A DNA stretch of 7,405 nucleotides from an uncultured Bacteroidaceae bacterium (lineage in GTDB: Bacteria; Bacteroidota; Bacteroidia; Bacteroidales; Bacteroidaceae). Every line of letters begins with the position of its first letter. Position 1 is the first letter of the stretch. The notes under the pieces were generated by a model. It was given only the letters and a program-made list of their open reading frames with translations, did no database searches and was not told the origin of the DNA. The position numbers and the translations under genes were made by a program. The stretch is taken from assembly GCA_904502185.1 (NCBI GenBank), contig CAJGDX010000097.1, positions 1 through 7,405 on the forward strand. Direction: 5' to 3'. Of the stretch, positions 7,001-7,405 are shown piece by piece.

Positions 7001-7263
7001 AAAGCCAACAATATACCGTCGGGACGTTCTTTCTTGATTATCTCCTCTACATAATATGTATTTACAGGCAAGAAATAAACCTTGTCGGCAATTCCTTCAG
7101 ATGTCTGAATAGTAGCAACGTTGGGGTTTACCAATACTGACTGTATACCCTCTTCGCGCAAAGCTTTCAATGCCTGTGAACCTGAGTAGTCAAACTCTCC
7201 TGCCTGTCCGATTCGCAACGCGCCGGAACCAAGCAGCAATACTTTTTTCAGTTTTTCTTTCAT
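4042..7263 (-). CDS. carB: Carbamoyl-phosphate synthase large subunit, CAD-like type
   Basis: A complete 1073-residue enzyme. It uses two ATP, bicarbonate and ammonia (from the glutaminase subunit CarA) to make carbamoyl phosphate for pyrimidines and arginine in the cytoplasm. Domains: first ATP-grasp half (about 1-400) with LGSGALRIGQAGEFDYSGSQ (11-30), SLGGLGSG (171-178) and metal ligands in EVNAR (Glu294, Asn296); oligomerisation domain (about 400-550); second ATP-grasp half (about 555-930) with VVLGSGAYRIGSSVEFDW (561-578), NPETVSTDYD (600-609), RPSYVLSGAAMNV (713-725) and ECNLR (Glu839, Asn841); and an allosteric MGS-like domain (about 935-1073) with TSGTADF (971-977). Several signatures (KIPRWDL, SGAAMNV, GVKASQFSFSRL, GTADF) match animal CAD rather than E. 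coli CarB. It starts 24 bp after the upstream gene; AGGA lies only 2 nt from the ATG, closer than usual. No frameshift or missing ligand was seen. Confidence 0.97.
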   Translation of the reverse strand: MKEKLKKVLLLGSGALRIGQAGEFDYSGSQALKALREEGIQSVLVNPNVATIQTSEGIADKVYFLPVNTYYVEEIIKKERPDGILLAFGGQTALNCGTELYTKGILEKYGVKVLGTSVEAIMNTEDRDLFVKKLDEIPMKTPISQAVESMEDALKAAHEIGFPVMVRSAYSLGGLGSGICRDEASFVELAESAFTFANQILVEESLKGWKEVEFEVIRDANDHCFTVASMENFDPLGIHTGESIVVAPTCSLTEEQVKMLQELSVKCIRHLGIVGECNIQYAFNAETNDYRVIEVNARLSRSSALASKATGYPLAFVAAKIALGYTLDQIGEMGTPNSAYAAPELDYLICKIPRWDLTKFAGVSRQIGSSMKSVGEIMSIGRSFEEVIQKGLRMIGQGMHGFVGNDHTHFDNLDEELANPTDLRIFSIASALEQGYTIERISELTKIDPWFLGKLKNIVDYKAVLSQYNSIEELPEDVLRQAKVLGFSDFQIARFVIKSSENMERNNLAVRARRKELNVLPAVKRINTVASEHPELTNYLYMTYGTTGYDVNYYKNDKSVVVLGSGAYRIGSSVEFDWCSVNAVQTARKLGYKSIMINYNPETVSTDYDMCDRLYFDELSFERVLDVIDLEQPGGVIVSVGGQIPNNLAMKLYRQSVPILGTSPVSIDRAENRHKFSAMLDQLGIDQPAWKELTSIDEMEEFVNKVGYPVLVRPSYVLSGAAMNVCHNEDELKEFLQMAAEVSKEFPVVVSQFMMETKEIEFDAVAQNGEVVEYAISEHVEFAGVHSGDATLVFPAQKIYFETARRIKKISRRIAKELNISGPFNIQFLAKNNEVKVIECNLRASRSFPFVSKILKRNFIETATRIMLDAPYSKPDKSAFDIDWIGVKASQFSFSRLHQADPVLGVDMSSTGEVGCIGDDFEEALLNAMIAVGYNVPKKNVMVSSGASKSKVDLLESSAMLAAKGYNIFATSGTADFLNANGIAATPVLWPDESPDNENNIMKMIADHDFDLIINIPKNHTKRELTNGYRIRRAAIDHNIPLITNARLASAFIRAFCKLDIADVPVKSWEEYK

Positions 7264-7287
7264 TTCCTTTTCGGTATTTAGCTATTG

Positions 7288-7405
7288 TTATTTATTCAAT
7301 ATATTGGATTCGTAATATTCGATGTAGGCGATGTTTGCCATCTTGTTGCCACCGGGTGTGGGATATTTTCCGCTGAAATACCAGTCGCCTGGGTGTGCGG
7401 GGCAG
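7288..7405 (-). CDS. purF: Amidophosphoribosyltransferase-like protein, C-terminal end (partial)
   Basis: Only the last 38 codons and the TAA stop are in the window; the gene enters from beyond base 7405. The frame reads C-P-A, then HPGDWYFSGKYPTPGG, then NKMANIAYIEYYE. From memory this resembles the tail of Bacteroidota amidophosphoribosyltransferases, long class II glutamine amidotransferases with a CPxHPGDWYF...YPTPGG ending. The enzyme moves glutamine nitrogen to PRPP in the first step of purine synthesis. The other two frames give Arg/His-rich, unprotein-like translations. The stop is 24 bp before carB, suggesting co-transcription. This is clearly not the end of a CarA (a class I glutaminase domain), so carA is not immediately upstream of carB. 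With only the tail visible, another glutamine amidotransferase-related protein cannot be excluded. Confidence 0.6.
   Translation of the reverse strand, partial: CPAHPGDWYFSGKYPTPGGNKMANIAYIEYYESNILNK

Overview
The window looks like chromosome of a Bacteroidota member, probably Bacteroidales (Bacteroides/Prevotella relatives). Three things suggest this. There is a V/A-type ATPase operon with the order E, DUF2764, A, B. Promoters match the phylum-specific TTTG / TAnnTTTG pattern. Translation starts mostly have A/T-rich leaders without a clear Shine-Dalgarno sequence. The genus is an inference; no rRNA or other marker is present. All convincing genes lie on the minus strand, so transcription runs from high to low coordinates.

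Right block (7405 to about 3986): the last 38 codons of an amidophosphoribosyltransferase-like gene (purF type) are followed after 24 bp by a complete 1073-residue carbamoyl-phosphate synthase large subunit (carB). The block closes with a strong intrinsic terminator. Both genes belong to nucleotide synthesis: PurF starts purine synthesis, and CarB makes carbamoyl phosphate for pyrimidines and arginine. This CarB reads much more like the synthetase part of animal CAD than like E. coli CarB. carA is not next to carB on the side visible here.

Middle (4041 to 3456): a 586-bp AT-rich intergenic region with no credible protein gene. It holds what looks like a separate minus-strand transcription unit of about 115 nt. 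This has a near-ideal Bacteroidota promoter (TTTG-N19-TATATTTG), a 5'-end hairpin capped by a GUGA tetraloop, a U-rich linker and a 10-bp terminator hairpin with a U-rich tail. I call it a candidate small RNA; a leader/attenuator for the downstream operon is the alternative. A second TAnnTTTG box closer to atpE is the likely operon promoter.

Left block (3455 to 1): the start of a V/A-type ATPase operon. It has stalk subunit E, a DUF2764 protein in the place where a subunit C would be expected, catalytic subunit A, and the first 71 codons of subunit B; gaps are 11 to 23 bp. These would build the cytoplasmic ATP-driven head and stalk of a proton or sodium rotary pump. The membrane subunits (I, K) and D presumably follow beyond base 1.

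Nothing in the window looks like a mobile element, CRISPR array, phage or defence system. The items most worth a second look are the candidate small RNA, the subunit-C-like motifs in DUF2764, and the CAD-like CarB.
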